Positions 17,036-26,164 of a DNA stretch of 64,000 nt are shown here, piece by piece. The notes under the pieces are model-generated. The model was not told the DNA's origin, ran no database searches, and saw only the letters and a list, made by a program, of their open reading frames with translations. Numbering within the stretch: position 1 is the stretch's first letter; each line of letters begins with the position of its first letter. The position numbers and the translations under genes were made by a program. The DNA lies in the NCBI GenBank assembly GCA_947166105.1, contig CAMVCZ010000001.1, positions 1-64,000 on the forward strand, given 5' to 3'. Source of the DNA: an uncultured Bacteroidales bacterium. GTDB taxonomy: Bacteria; Bacteroidota; Bacteroidia; Bacteroidales; F082.

Positions 17036-17758
17036 TTGGTTTCGCTGTGCCCGTCCTTTGGTATTCGATGTTGGAACTATTTTTCGGCTTTGTTACATGC
17101 CTCGAAAGGCCTTTTTCAAAGTGGAAAACCCTGTAAAAAGTATTTGGGGAAATATAAAAGGATGTTGCAACGTCCTTTGTATCAAGATTATTTCATCAAG
17201 AACCCATCAAATAATAATAACAATTATATCTTTTTTCTTTCCACATTATGGTTTAGCGATGAGTGGAATAGGAATGACGAAGGAGTGAATGCGCGTAAGG
17301 CCAATTTCATCCGAGCCTGCAAAGAACTTGACAATGTGCAATTTGAGGGAGGATTGGTTTCACAAGGAAAGGAGAGAAGTTCGGAGAAGTTATTTTGCGA
17401 TTGTTTATGCGTAGGGATGCCAATGAAAGAATGGATGGAGAAGACTCATCGTTCCGTTTTGGTCTTCAATACGCCAGCTTTTTGGGATTGTCACGGATGG
17501 AAGTTAGGGGAGTATTTGGCGATGGGGAAAAGCATCGTTTCAACAAAACTTTCAAACGACTTACCTGCGCCATTGGAACACGGAAAGAACATTCATTTTG
17601 TGGAGAACTCAAAAGAATCCATGAAAGAAGCAGTGGATTACATAGTGAGGCATCCTGAATACAGAAAAAAACTTGAAGAAGGAGCGCGAGATTATTGGGA
17701 ACAATATGGTTCCCCAATTGCTTCATTGAAAATGTTGGGAATTGAAAATCGTTTATGA
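17036..17758 (+). CDS. Glycosyltransferase C-terminal part (GT1/GT4-like), 5' end lost to a stop codon
   Basis: 240 residues in the same frame as the fragment before it, beginning at a TTG directly after TGA 17030-17032. NNYIFFLSTLWFSDEW with NKARKANFIRAC-like spacing and the later HGWKLGEYLAMGKSIVST with KNIHFVENSKESM resemble the C-terminal nucleotide-binding lobe of capsule glycosyltransferases of the GT-B fold. The whole gene would span 16742-17758. A single C-to-T change (CGA to TGA) could have created the stop. Function of the present halves is doubtful. Confidence 0.65.
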   Translation: MVSLCPSFGIRCWNYFSALLHASKGLFQSGKPCKKYLGKYKRMLQRPLYQDYFIKNPSNNNNNYIFFLSTLWFSDEWNRNDEGVNARKANFIRACKELDNVQFEGGLVSQGKERSSEKLFCDCLCVGMPMKEWMEKTHRSVLVFNTPAFWDCHGWKLGEYLAMGKSIVSTKLSNDLPAPLEHGKNIHFVENSKESMKEAVDYIVRHPEYRKKLEEGARDYWEQYGSPIASLKMLGIENRL

Positions 17759-18906
17759 AAAAAGTGTTAATCGTTTTTGGAACCCGTCCAGAGGCCATAA
17801 AAATGGCTCCATTAGTTCGTGAATTTAGAAGATACGAGCAGCAGTTCCATACTATTGTATGCGTTACGGGGCAACATCGTCAAATGCTGGATCAAGTGCT
17901 GGAAGTGTTTCAAATAAGACCTGAGTACGATCTTAAAGTTATGGAGCCGAATCAAGACTTGTATGATGTTACAAGTAAAGTTTTGTTGGGCATGAGAGAA
18001 GTGTTGAAGCAGGTCAAGCCAGACATGGTGTTTGTACATGGTGATACTACGACTTCAATGGCGACGGCTTTGGCGGCATTTTATCAGCAGATTCCAGTGG
18101 CTCACGTTGAGGCGGGACTTAGGACGGGTAATATATACAGCCCGTGGCCAGAGGAGATGAATCGTTTAATTTCCGGTAGAATAGCATCTCTCCATTTTGC
18201 TCCGACGTCACTTTCGAAGAAGAATCTAATTAAGGAAAATGTACCCGAAGAATCAATTGTGGTCACAGGGAACACCGTGATAGATGCTTTGTTTTGGGTG
18301 GTCAATAGGATAAGAAGTGATGAAGAAATGTCACAAAGAGTCCAAGAGGAAGTCAAAGTCATGGGATATGATGTTGAAAGATTGGAGAGAGGGAGGCGAC
18401 TCGTGTTGATTACAGGGCATAGACGTGAGAATTTTGGTGAAGGATTTCATCATATATGTAGTGCGATAAAAATCTTGTCTGAAAAGTATGAGAATGTCGA
18501 TTTTGTGTATCCTATGCATCTCAATCCTAATGTTCGTAAACCGGTTGGTGAAATATTGGGTGGCAATACATCCAATGTGTTTTTGATAGAGCCGTTGCAA
18601 TATCTTCAATTTGTGTTTTTGATGGAAAAATCTTATTTAGTGCTTACCGATAGCGGAGGGATTCAGGAAGAAGCACCGAGTTTGGGTAAACCAGTATTGG
18701 TAATGCGTGATACTACGGAAAGGCCGGAGGCTATTGAAGCGGGTACGGTGGTATTGGTTGGAACTGACTGTAAGAGGATAGAACAATGGGTGTCCGATTT
18801 GTTGGATAATGTCATTCTTTACGATAAGATGAGCGGAGCGACCAACCCTTATGGAGATGGGAAGGCAAGAGAACGCATAGTGAATTTTATAACTCAAGCA
18901 TTATGA
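17755..18906 (+). CDS. wecB: Non-hydrolysing UDP-N-acetylglucosamine 2-epimerase
   Basis: 383 residues, the usual length. MKKVLIVFGTRPEAIKMAPL, FVHGDTTTSMATALAA, VAHVEAGLRTGNIYSPWPEE and TDSGGIQEEAPSLGKPV are the conserved blocks of WecB/MnaA. The enzyme interconverts UDP-GlcNAc and UDP-ManNAc in the cytoplasm, supplying ManNAc or a derivative for the polysaccharide. No UDP-ManNAc dehydrogenase (WecC) is visible nearby, so ManNAc itself, or an enzyme encoded elsewhere, is implied. Overlaps both neighbours by 4 nt. Confidence 0.95.
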   Translation: MKKVLIVFGTRPEAIKMAPLVREFRRYEQQFHTIVCVTGQHRQMLDQVLEVFQIRPEYDLKVMEPNQDLYDVTSKVLLGMREVLKQVKPDMVFVHGDTTTSMATALAAFYQQIPVAHVEAGLRTGNIYSPWPEEMNRLISGRIASLHFAPTSLSKKNLIKENVPEESIVVTGNTVIDALFWVVNRIRSDEEMSQRVQEEVKVMGYDVERLERGRRLVLITGHRRENFGEGFHHICSAIKILSEKYENVDFVYPMHLNPNVRKPVGEILGGNTSNVFLIEPLQYLQFVFLMEKSYLVLTDSGGIQEEAPSLGKPVLVMRDTTERPEAIEAGTVVLVGTDCKRIEQWVSDLLDNVILYDKMSGATNPYGDGKARERIVNFITQAL

Positions 18907-19616
18907 TACCGAAAAAGATACATTATTGTTGGTTTGGGCGAGGCGAGTTGCCCGACTTGGCACAAAAGTGCATTACTTCGTGGCACAAGTACATGCCCAA
19001 CTGGGAGTACAAATTATGGAATGAGGATAGTTTTGATGTGAATTCAGTTCCGTATGTAAAAGAAGCATACAATTCAAGGAAGTTTGCGTTCGTGACAGAT
19101 TATGTGAGACTTTTTGCTTTGTACAATGAAGGAGGAATCTATATGGATACTGATGTGGAGGTTTTAAAACCTTTGGACGACTTGCTTCATTTGACAGCCT
19201 TTACGGGTTATGAGGGTAGCAAAACCACTCCCCCTGTAACTGGTCTCATGGCGAGTGAAGCCAACGGATTGTGGGTAAAAGAGCAATTAGACTCTTACAA
19301 TGATGCTCATTTTGTATTGAAAGACGGTTCTTTGGATTTGACAACCAATACAGCTCGCATCTCTCGGATTATGAGAACCAATGGCTTTGTTCAGGATGGG
19401 AAATATCAGGTTTATAAGGATTTGCATGTTTTTCCAACTGATTATTTTTGCCCACGGCAAACGACAGGAGAGTTCTTGCTGACAGAGAACACCTATTGTG
19501 ACCATCATTTTATGGGTACATGGAACGATAATAAAGGCAATGGCTTGCTGTTGAAAATGATTGGACAAAAAAACATGACGCGCTTGATAAAAATGAAGCG
19601 CAAATTGATAGGATAG
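18903..19616 (+). CDS. GT32-like glycosyltransferase with DXD motif
   Basis: 237 residues. MIPKKIHYCWFGRGELPDL and GGIYMDTDVEVLKPLDDLL (D82-T-D84) place it in the same DXD family as the gene at 265-1077, with motifs at identical positions but a shorter C-terminal part. The conserved HHFMGTWND near the end is also typical. Soluble, translationally coupled to wecB, with a TAG stop. After it the operon has a short gap with a possible promoter. Confidence 0.87.
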   Translation: MIPKKIHYCWFGRGELPDLAQKCITSWHKYMPNWEYKLWNEDSFDVNSVPYVKEAYNSRKFAFVTDYVRLFALYNEGGIYMDTDVEVLKPLDDLLHLTAFTGYEGSKTTPPVTGLMASEANGLWVKEQLDSYNDAHFVLKDGSLDLTTNTARISRIMRTNGFVQDGKYQVYKDLHVFPTDYFCPRQTTGEFLLTENTYCDHHFMGTWNDNKGNGLLLKMIGQKNMTRLIKMKRKLIG

Positions 19617-19628
19617 TTTGAAATTTAG

Positions 19629-19636
19629 TATTTTTG
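19629..19636 (+). promoter_or_regulatory. Possible Bacteroidota -7 promoter box (TATTTTTG)
   Basis: TATTTTTG followed by C matches the TAnnTTTG -7 consensus of Bacteroidota sigma-ABfr promoters and lies about 30 nt before the likely ATG at 19668. A well spaced -33 TTTG is not evident. It may be an internal promoter of the capsule operon. Confidence 0.4.
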
Positions 19637-19667
19637 CAGTTTGTTTTATTGTAAGAATGATTGCATT

Positions 19668-21068
19668 ATGTTGACTTATTTTCCCAATTTTTTTTCGACT
19701 AGGGCCATTGGCTGTTATTTGATTACTTTAGCTATAGTGAGCTTGTGGTTTTCAGGCTATGTAATGCCATTCCAATTCATGTTGTTCGGTTTTGTTTCTG
19801 TGTTGGTGTTTTTTGTTTATAGCAACAAATTGACCATGGAATGGCGTCGCTATAGCCCGAAATCTTTTGTCAAGAAGTTGTTTATTACTGCATTAGTGAT
19901 ACGTTTGGTGTATGTGGTATTCATTTATTTTTATTACATAAAGATGACAGGAGCACCGCATGCATTTGGCGCGGCGGATGAATTTGTATACCAACGAATG
20001 GGAGAGGTATGGAAAAATAGTGGGTTTGAAGCAATGAAACAGTTAATGAAAGAAATGCCATTGGATGATACTGGGTATGGATGGTATCTTGGGCTCGTAT
20101 ACTTGTTATTTGGCACACATGTTTTGACCGCTCGTATTGCTAAGTGTTTTTTGGGTGCTTTTTCATGTGTGTTGATGTATAACTTGGCCAAACGCAATTT
20201 CGGGGAGTGGGCAGGTCGTATTACAGGGATTTTTTGCATGTTGATGCCGAACATGTGGTTTTATTGCGGTATTACGCTTAAGGAACTGGAAATGGCTTTT
20301 TTGGTTGTCCTATATGCGGAAAGGGCAGATTATGTGCTTCATGCACGCAAGATTGTTGTGAAGGACATGGTGATTCCAGTTTTGTGTATTTTGGCAGCTT
20401 TCACTTTTCGGACGGCACTTGGAGGCGTATTGTTTGCTTCCTTCGCAGTAGGGCTGGTTTTTACCACTAAAAAGCAATTGAAGTTGTGGCAAAAGATATT
20501 ATATAGTTCCGTTTTTGCTGTTTGGATGGCGGCTACGGTTGGAGTAGAGATAGTGCAGGAAACGCAACAATTGTGGGAGGATAGAGAGTCTAATCAATCC
20601 GTTGGAATGGAAGCTCGTGCCAATTCTGCTGGAGGAAACACTTTTGCCAAATATGCATCGGCATCGCTTTTCGCACCTGCTATTTTTACCATACCTTTTT
20701 CTTCCATGGTTTACATTGAAAATCAGGAAAACCAAATGATGTTGAATGGAGCCAATTTCATCAAGAATGTGCTTTCTGGATTGACCATTTATGCTCTGCT
20801 TCTGTTGCTATTGAGTGGAGATTGGCGAAAGCATGTTTTGCCAATAGCCTTGACATGTGGCTATTTGCTCGTTATCGCGTTCAGCAATTTCGCCCATTCT
20901 GAGCGCTTTCACTTACCTGTTTTGGCTTTTGAGTTGATGTTTGCAGCATACGGAATTACACAAGTCAAGAATAAACAGAAGAAATGGTACACTTATTGGC
21001 TTATTGGTGTGAGTGTAATGATTGTAGGTTGGGCATGGATCAAGTTGGCTGGTAGGGGACTTGCATGA
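19668..21068 (+). CDS. GT-C/PMT-like polytopic membrane protein (glycosyltransferase or polymerase)
   Basis: 466 residues from ATG 19668; an upstream TTG at 19641 would overlap a possible promoter. There are about ten hydrophobic helices. After helix 3 the loop GAADEFVYQRMGEVWKNSG has the acidic residues and spacing of the first periplasmic loop of GT39-like GT-C enzymes, and ITLKELEMAFLVVL follows later. It could be a polyprenyl-phosphate-sugar-dependent transferase or, less likely, the repeat-unit polymerase Wzy, for which no other candidate is seen here. Its stop overlaps the next gene. Confidence 0.6.
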   Translation: MLTYFPNFFSTRAIGCYLITLAIVSLWFSGYVMPFQFMLFGFVSVLVFFVYSNKLTMEWRRYSPKSFVKKLFITALVIRLVYVVFIYFYYIKMTGAPHAFGAADEFVYQRMGEVWKNSGFEAMKQLMKEMPLDDTGYGWYLGLVYLLFGTHVLTARIAKCFLGAFSCVLMYNLAKRNFGEWAGRITGIFCMLMPNMWFYCGITLKELEMAFLVVLYAERADYVLHARKIVVKDMVIPVLCILAAFTFRTALGGVLFASFAVGLVFTTKKQLKLWQKILYSSVFAVWMAATVGVEIVQETQQLWEDRESNQSVGMEARANSAGGNTFAKYASASLFAPAIFTIPFSSMVYIENQENQMMLNGANFIKNVLSGLTIYALLLLLLSGDWRKHVLPIALTCGYLLVIAFSNFAHSERFHLPVLAFELMFAAYGITQVKNKQKKWYTYWLIGVSVMIVGWAWIKLAGRGLA

Positions 21069-22000
21069 TGAGAGTATTGGCGGTTTGTAGTTTCAAAGTG
21101 AAACAGAAGGAAAATGTTTCTCCTTTTGTGAGAGAGCAAGTTTCGGCTCTGCGTAGTCTTGGAGTAGAATGTGGTTTTTTTCATGTTAGAGGAAAAGGAG
21201 TTGTTGGTTATTTAAGGCAACTCAAATTTTTGAGGAAAAGGATAAAAGAGTTTAATCCTGATGTTATTCACGCGCATTTCGGATTGTGTGGCTTGTTGGC
21301 CAATCTACAAAGGGAAGTTCCTGTAATAACCACCTACCACGGCTCCGACATCAACGACAAAAAGGCTTTTCCGTTCTCAAAGATGGCCATTCGGCTTTCG
21401 GCGTGGAACATCTTCGTCTCGCGAAAGACGATGAGAATCGCCAAACCCAGGAAAAAATGCACTCTTGTGCCTTGTGGTATTGATTTCTCAGACTTGCAAC
21501 TGACTGAAAAACAAGAGGCAAGACAAAGAATGAACTTGGCCGAAAGCAAACGTTATGTCCTTTTTGCCGGTGCGTTCGACAACGCAGTGAAAAACGCTCC
21601 TCTTGCCAAGAAAACAGTTTCATTTTTGCAAGATGAAAATGTAGAATTACTTGAATTGAAAGGTTATACGCGCGAAGAAGTCACTCTTTTGATGTGTGCC
21701 GCCGATGCCTTTCTGATGACTTCTTTTTCAGAAGGCTCGCCGCAAGTCGTCAAGGAAGCCTTGGCTTGTGGTTGTCCTATCGTTAGCGTGGATGTGGGTG
21801 ACGTGAAAGAGAGAATTGAAGGCGTTGTGGGTTGCCATGTCGCTCAAACTCGCAATCCGGAAGATTTGGCATATTTGCTTAAAAAGGCGATGGCTTTTGA
21901 AGGGAAAACCAACGGTAGGGAAAAACTTCTCTCCGATGGTTTGGATAATAGGCAAGTGGCGGAGAGTTTGGTTGGAATTTATAAAACTGTTTTGAAATGA
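21065..22000 (+). CDS. GT4 glycosyltransferase
   Basis: 311 residues, GT-B fold. The first lobe has VIHAHFGLCGLLANL and ITTYHGSDINDK; the second carries the EX7E motif in SFSEGSPQVVKEALACGCP. This is the pattern of retaining GT4 enzymes, slightly short for the family because the N-terminal lobe is compact. The first quarter is AT-rich like the genes before it, while from about 21330 onward base use becomes G+C richer like the genes after it, so a mosaic junction may lie inside this gene. Confidence 0.88.
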   Translation: MMRVLAVCSFKVKQKENVSPFVREQVSALRSLGVECGFFHVRGKGVVGYLRQLKFLRKRIKEFNPDVIHAHFGLCGLLANLQREVPVITTYHGSDINDKKAFPFSKMAIRLSAWNIFVSRKTMRIAKPRKKCTLVPCGIDFSDLQLTEKQEARQRMNLAESKRYVLFAGAFDNAVKNAPLAKKTVSFLQDENVELLELKGYTREEVTLLMCAADAFLMTSFSEGSPQVVKEALACGCPIVSVDVGDVKERIEGVVGCHVAQTRNPEDLAYLLKKAMAFEGKTNGREKLLSDGLDNRQVAESLVGIYKTVLK

Positions 22001-23001
22001 AAATCCTGATAGAGATTCAAGATATTGACAATTCCCAATGGGACTCCTTGATACAATCATCTCCTGTCGCCACATGGTTCCAGACGCAGGAGGCTTTCGC
22101 CTTTTTCGACAGCCTGTCTTTCATGGAGGCTTTTGTCGTGGCGGTCGAGTCGGAGGATGTGTTGAAAGGCTTGGCCGTTGGCTATATCCAAAAGGATGGC
22201 GGCAAGCTGAAGCAATTCTTGTCTAAAAGGGCGATTATTCTCGGCGGACCGTTGCTCGCCGACAGTATTACCGACGAGGAACTGAAAACCTTGCTCAATG
22301 CGTTGAAAGACAGCTTGAAACGCAAGGCTATCTATGTCGAAACGCGCAATTTTAACGACTATGGCCGTTGGAAAAAAGTGTTTGAGGAATGTGGGTTCGC
22401 CTACGAGCCGCACTATAACGTTCAGATTGAAACAACTTCATTGGAAGCGATTAATGGACGATTGGACCGCAACCGCCGGCGCAACATCAAAAAGGCGGTA
22501 GAAAACGGAGTTTTCATTGACGACAACCCGACCGAAAAGGAATTGGAGGCTTTCTACGCGATGTTAGACGATTTGTTCCGCACTAAGGTCAAGTCGCCGC
22601 TTTATCCGTATGAGTTTTTCGCAAAGTTGAGGACTTTGCCTTCGTCGCGTTTTTTCATGGCGAAGAATGTCGAGGGTGAGTTGCTGGGCGGTTTGGTTTG
22701 CGTTGCGCTTGAAGGCCACGCCGTGTATGCTTGGGCGGCTTGTGGCGATGACCAGAACCACCGCGCATTGTCGCCATCGGTCATGGCCAACTATGCCGGC
22801 ATTTGCCACGCCGCTGAAAACGGTTTTCCACGGTTTGACTTCATGGGTGCGGGCAAGCCCGACGATGGCGGCTACGGTGTGCGTGATTTCAAACTGAAGT
22901 TCGGCGGCGAATTGGTCGAGCATGGCCGTTTTGTGCATATTTGCCAGCCTATCTTGTTCGGTTTGGGAAAGTTGGGAATCAAGATAATGAAAAAACTATA
23001 G
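21997..23001 (+). CDS. FemAB/FmhB-like GNAT acyltransferase
   Basis: 334 residues. Two GNAT-like halves: the central RNRRRNIKKAVENGVF, AVYAWAACGDDQNHRALSPS, and near the end FDFMGAGKPDDGGYGVRDFK with LKFGG, the last being the C-terminal hallmark of FemABX-like proteins. The family moves an amino acid or other acyl group onto an amine (in FemX from aminoacyl-tRNA; other members use acyl-CoA or acyl-ACP). In this locus it may acylate an aminosugar. A second member lies at 24024, with a PLP enzyme in between. Confidence 0.8.
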   Translation: MKILIEIQDIDNSQWDSLIQSSPVATWFQTQEAFAFFDSLSFMEAFVVAVESEDVLKGLAVGYIQKDGGKLKQFLSKRAIILGGPLLADSITDEELKTLLNALKDSLKRKAIYVETRNFNDYGRWKKVFEECGFAYEPHYNVQIETTSLEAINGRLDRNRRRNIKKAVENGVFIDDNPTEKELEAFYAMLDDLFRTKVKSPLYPYEFFAKLRTLPSSRFFMAKNVEGELLGGLVCVALEGHAVYAWAACGDDQNHRALSPSVMANYAGICHAAENGFPRFDFMGAGKPDDGGYGVRDFKLKFGGELVEHGRFVHICQPILFGLGKLGIKIMKKL

Positions 23002-23002
23002 C

Positions 23003-24022
23003 ATGAAGCCGCGCGTAGAAGTCAATTTCGACAAAGCCGAAAGGCAGGCATTTAGGGAAAAAACTCTTGAATATCAGCCTGATGCCAACGAGTTTTTGCT
23101 CAACCATGCGCGGAGTGGACTATTATTGGCCTTGCAGTCGCTGGGTTTGCCAAAAGGCAGCAGAGTGGGCGTGATGGTTTACAACTGCCACACGGTGATG
23201 AACGCCGTGGCGCAAGCCGGATGCGAGGTGGTCTTCATCGACATCGACGACCACATGAGAATCGACCGAGACGATTTGGAAAGGAAGTCAAATGGTCTTA
23301 AAGCGTTGATTGTTACGCATTTGTTCGGCATAATTAACGATATTGATGCCATTCGCAAGCAATATCCTCAGCTGCCCATCATCGAGGATTGCGCCCATGC
23401 TTTTGGCAAGGAAATCATCGGCGATTTTGGGGTTTATAGCATAGGGCAAGGCAAGTTGCCTTCTTTGGGTGACGGCGGCATTTTGGTCGTGAACAACAGC
23501 CGTTACGCTGATGCCGTCAAAACTTTGTATGATAGATTGCCAGGCTATTCCAGATTTGATGAATCCAAGCTCTATGCGAAACTCCTTTTGACGGATGTTT
23601 TGCACAAGAGGTTGATATACAGTGTTTTCACGAGTCGTTGGAAACAAAACAAAAAGCCGAAGTCTGGCCGCGAACCGATTGTGGCGAAGAAAATGGCGCA
23701 AGGCATTAGGGCCATGTTGGCCTTGCGCAAAGGCCAAGTGGCCGAACAAGTGAAAACAAGACTTGTGAACGCCAAGAATGAAGCCAAGTATTTGGGAAAT
23801 AACGAATTGGTTTCCAGTGTGTTGGTTGGAAGCAACGCCTTTATGTTGGTTGTCCGTTCAGCGCATGTAAAGGCCTTGAAAATTCAGTATGCCCAACGAG
23901 GCATCGAATCGGCCACACACTTCGCCAACAGCATCCTTTGGGCCAAGGAATTTGGCTACCAAGGCGATTGCCCGAATGCCGAAAGGCTTAGGAATGAATT
24001 ACTTATGATACCAGTTTATTGA
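23003..24022 (+). CDS. DegT/DnrJ/EryC1/StrS-like PLP enzyme, short at the C-terminus
   Basis: 339 residues. ANEFLLNHARSGLLLALQSL, IIEDCAHAFGKEI and SIGQGKLPSLGDGGILVVNN fit the sugar-aminotransferase fold; the lysine in GQGK is at the position of the Schiff-base lysine. The protein ends at MIPVY, roughly where relatives still have a final helix, so it may be naturally short or truncated. One base separates it from the FemAB-like gene before, and one from the one after. It may aminate a ketosugar or act as a non-classical member in substituent synthesis. Confidence 0.72.
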   Translation: MKPRVEVNFDKAERQAFREKTLEYQPDANEFLLNHARSGLLLALQSLGLPKGSRVGVMVYNCHTVMNAVAQAGCEVVFIDIDDHMRIDRDDLERKSNGLKALIVTHLFGIINDIDAIRKQYPQLPIIEDCAHAFGKEIIGDFGVYSIGQGKLPSLGDGGILVVNNSRYADAVKTLYDRLPGYSRFDESKLYAKLLLTDVLHKRLIYSVFTSRWKQNKKPKSGREPIVAKKMAQGIRAMLALRKGQVAEQVKTRLVNAKNEAKYLGNNELVSSVLVGSNAFMLVVRSAHVKALKIQYAQRGIESATHFANSILWAKEFGYQGDCPNAERLRNELLMIPVY

Positions 24023-24023
24023 A

Positions 24024-25046
24024 ATGAAGGACAATATGTACGGTTTTAATCGCATCACGCCAAGCGACGAGGTATGGAAGGTCATCGAAGGGACTTACGA
24101 CGGCACATTATATAAAACCAAGGCTTGGTTTGAGTATTTGGCTTTCCAGCATTGCCAGCCATTCATCGCCGAGGTAACGAAAAACGAGGTTTTGATTGGG
24201 TACTTTGTCGGGGCATTACTAAAGCGAGGCGTTTGGACTTTGGGGTCGCCGTTGGAGGGCGTCGGAACAGGAAGTCAAGGTCTGTCGATGTTGTCTGAGA
24301 TTTCTGTTCCTGAACGCATTGAGATATACAAGGAATTGGCAAAGTGGGTGTTCAAGAATCGCTATGCGGTATTGTTGCAGATAGAGGATTGGCAGCTTCA
24401 AATCTATGATTTTGAAGGTGCCGAAGACCTTATTGAATATCATGATGCAAGTTGGATCGACTTGACCGCTGACGAAGACACGATGTTTGCGAGAATGGAC
24501 AAAAAATCGTGTCGCTACAAAGTGAACAAGGCCACCAAGGAAGGGGTTGTCATTCGCGAAACCGACGACCCAGACCAGTTTTTGGACATCCATTATGAAC
24601 AATGCAAAAGCGTCATGCAGGGTAAGGGTTTGGAACCGTTGCGCTCAAAAAGTCACCTGCGTGAGTTGATTAAGATTCTATATCCCAAGTATTTGCTGCT
24701 TTTGGAGGCCGTAATCCCTACGGGCGAAATCATCGCCACGGGTATTTATGCGACAAGCGACAAGACGGCTTGCTCCTTCTCAAGCGCAAGTTATAGGGAG
24801 TATTCTCACTATTGTGCCAACGAATTGATACGTTGGGAGGCCTTCAAACGTTGCAAGGCAAGGGGGGCTTCGCTCTTCAACAACAATGGGTGCATGGATT
24901 TTAAACTAAAATTTGGCGCCTACCGCGATTTTCGCCCTCGGCTAATCTTCTCGAAATACAAAACAGCCAAAGCGTTCAGAAAGTTTTTCAAGGATCTTTG
25001 GCATAAGCACAGATTCACGATATACAAAACCTTCCGTCGATCATGA
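24024..25046 (+). CDS. FemAB-like GNAT acyltransferase (second copy)
   Basis: 340 residues. Shares the central basic stretch (MDKKSCRYKVNKATKEGV) and the C-terminal FNNNGCMDFKLKFGAYRDF with the product of 21997-23001 but is otherwise quite diverged, so the two probably have different acceptors or acyl groups. The start was placed at ATG 24024, one base after the PLP-enzyme gene; the 3' end overlaps the next gene by 4 nt. Two FemAB-like genes around a DegT-like gene look like one functional unit for making and acylating an aminosugar. Confidence 0.78.
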   Translation: MKDNMYGFNRITPSDEVWKVIEGTYDGTLYKTKAWFEYLAFQHCQPFIAEVTKNEVLIGYFVGALLKRGVWTLGSPLEGVGTGSQGLSMLSEISVPERIEIYKELAKWVFKNRYAVLLQIEDWQLQIYDFEGAEDLIEYHDASWIDLTADEDTMFARMDKKSCRYKVNKATKEGVVIRETDDPDQFLDIHYEQCKSVMQGKGLEPLRSKSHLRELIKILYPKYLLLLEAVIPTGEIIATGIYATSDKTACSFSSASYREYSHYCANELIRWEAFKRCKARGASLFNNNGCMDFKLKFGAYRDFRPRLIFSKYKTAKAFRKFFKDLWHKHRFTIYKTFRRS

Positions 25047-26143
25047 AAACCTACCTTTTCTCTCTCGGCCATCCGGCCCATTTCCACATGTTCAAGCACA
25101 CGATGCGCGCCTTGAAAGATGAAGGTCACAAGGTGATTGTCGTGGTGCGCCCGAAAGATGTGCTTGAACAACTGTGTATCAATGAGGGACTTGCATACCA
25201 CAGCATTGGCCAACGTCCCGACAAGGGCGGAAAGCTGAGCCGCGCTCTCGTGGTGGTACAGCGCTTTTTCGCTATCGCCAAAATCGTCAGGAAGGAAAAG
25301 CCGTGTATGCTCATCGGCTCCGACGGCGTGATGGCCTATCTTGGCACAATGTTCCGCACGCCTTCCTTCGAGTTTTTCGACGACGACTACGGTATCATCA
25401 AACTCTACGCATGGTCGTTTTTCCCGTTCTATTCCGACTTGGTTTGCCCCAACGTCACCGATGCTGGACGATGGACAAAAAAGAAGAAAACGGGCTACGA
25501 GGGCTACCAGAAACTGGCCTATCTGCACCCCAACCGTTTCACGCCCGACAAGAGCGTGGTCGAGAATTATTTTTCTGCCGACAAACCTTACTTTTTGCTC
25601 CGTTTCGCTAAACTCAACGCGCATCACGACGGCGGCATTGGCGGCATCAATGCCGATGTGGCCCGCCACCTTATAGACCAACTCCTTCCACACGGCGATG
25701 TTTACATCACATCAGAGCGCCCGTTGGAGCCTCAGTTTGAGCAATATAGGCTGCACATTAACCCTTCCGACATGCACCACATCCTTGCTTTTGCGAACAT
25801 TTACATCGGTGACAGCCAGAGCATGGCTGTGGAGGCGGCCATGTTGGGCACGCCGAGCTTGCGCTTCAACGACTTTGCGGGAAAAATCGGCGTCTTGGAG
25901 GAATTGGAGCACAAATATGAACTCACCTTTGCCATCCCGCCTTCCGAACCCGAAAGGCTATATGGTAAGGTGGGAGAACTTCTTGCCATGCCTGAATTGC
26001 GCGAAACTTTCCAGCAAAGGCGGCAAAAGATGCTCTCCGAGAAAATCGACGTGGCGGCGTTCTTTACCTGGTTCATCGGAAACTACCCCGAAAGCCGAAA
26101 AACCATGCGCGAGAATCCGGATTACCAGTGGAGATTCAAGTAA
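25043..26143 (+). CDS. DUF354 family protein (GT-B-like)
   Basis: 366 residues. MKTYLFSLGHPAHFHMFKHT and the segment MLIGSDGVMAYLGTMFRTPS followed by FEFFDDDYGI are typical of the DUF354 family found in archaeal and bacterial polysaccharide loci. The C-terminal ANIYIGDSQSMAVEAAMLGTP resembles the donor-binding lobe of GT-B enzymes such as WecB or MurG. The exact reaction is not established for the family; a glycosyltransferase or epimerase-like role is inferred. Confidence 0.8.
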   Translation: MKTYLFSLGHPAHFHMFKHTMRALKDEGHKVIVVVRPKDVLEQLCINEGLAYHSIGQRPDKGGKLSRALVVVQRFFAIAKIVRKEKPCMLIGSDGVMAYLGTMFRTPSFEFFDDDYGIIKLYAWSFFPFYSDLVCPNVTDAGRWTKKKKTGYEGYQKLAYLHPNRFTPDKSVVENYFSADKPYFLLRFAKLNAHHDGGIGGINADVARHLIDQLLPHGDVYITSERPLEPQFEQYRLHINPSDMHHILAFANIYIGDSQSMAVEAAMLGTPSLRFNDFAGKIGVLEELEHKYELTFAIPPSEPERLYGKVGELLAMPELRETFQQRRQKMLSEKIDVAAFFTWFIGNYPESRKTMRENPDYQWRFK

Positions 26144-26164
26144 TTGTCTGAAATATTGTTGCTT

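Noticed and set aside
16742-17758. Two independent small proteins
   Set aside because: Both pieces are in the same frame separated by a single stop codon, and neither alone has a complete glycosyltransferase fold.
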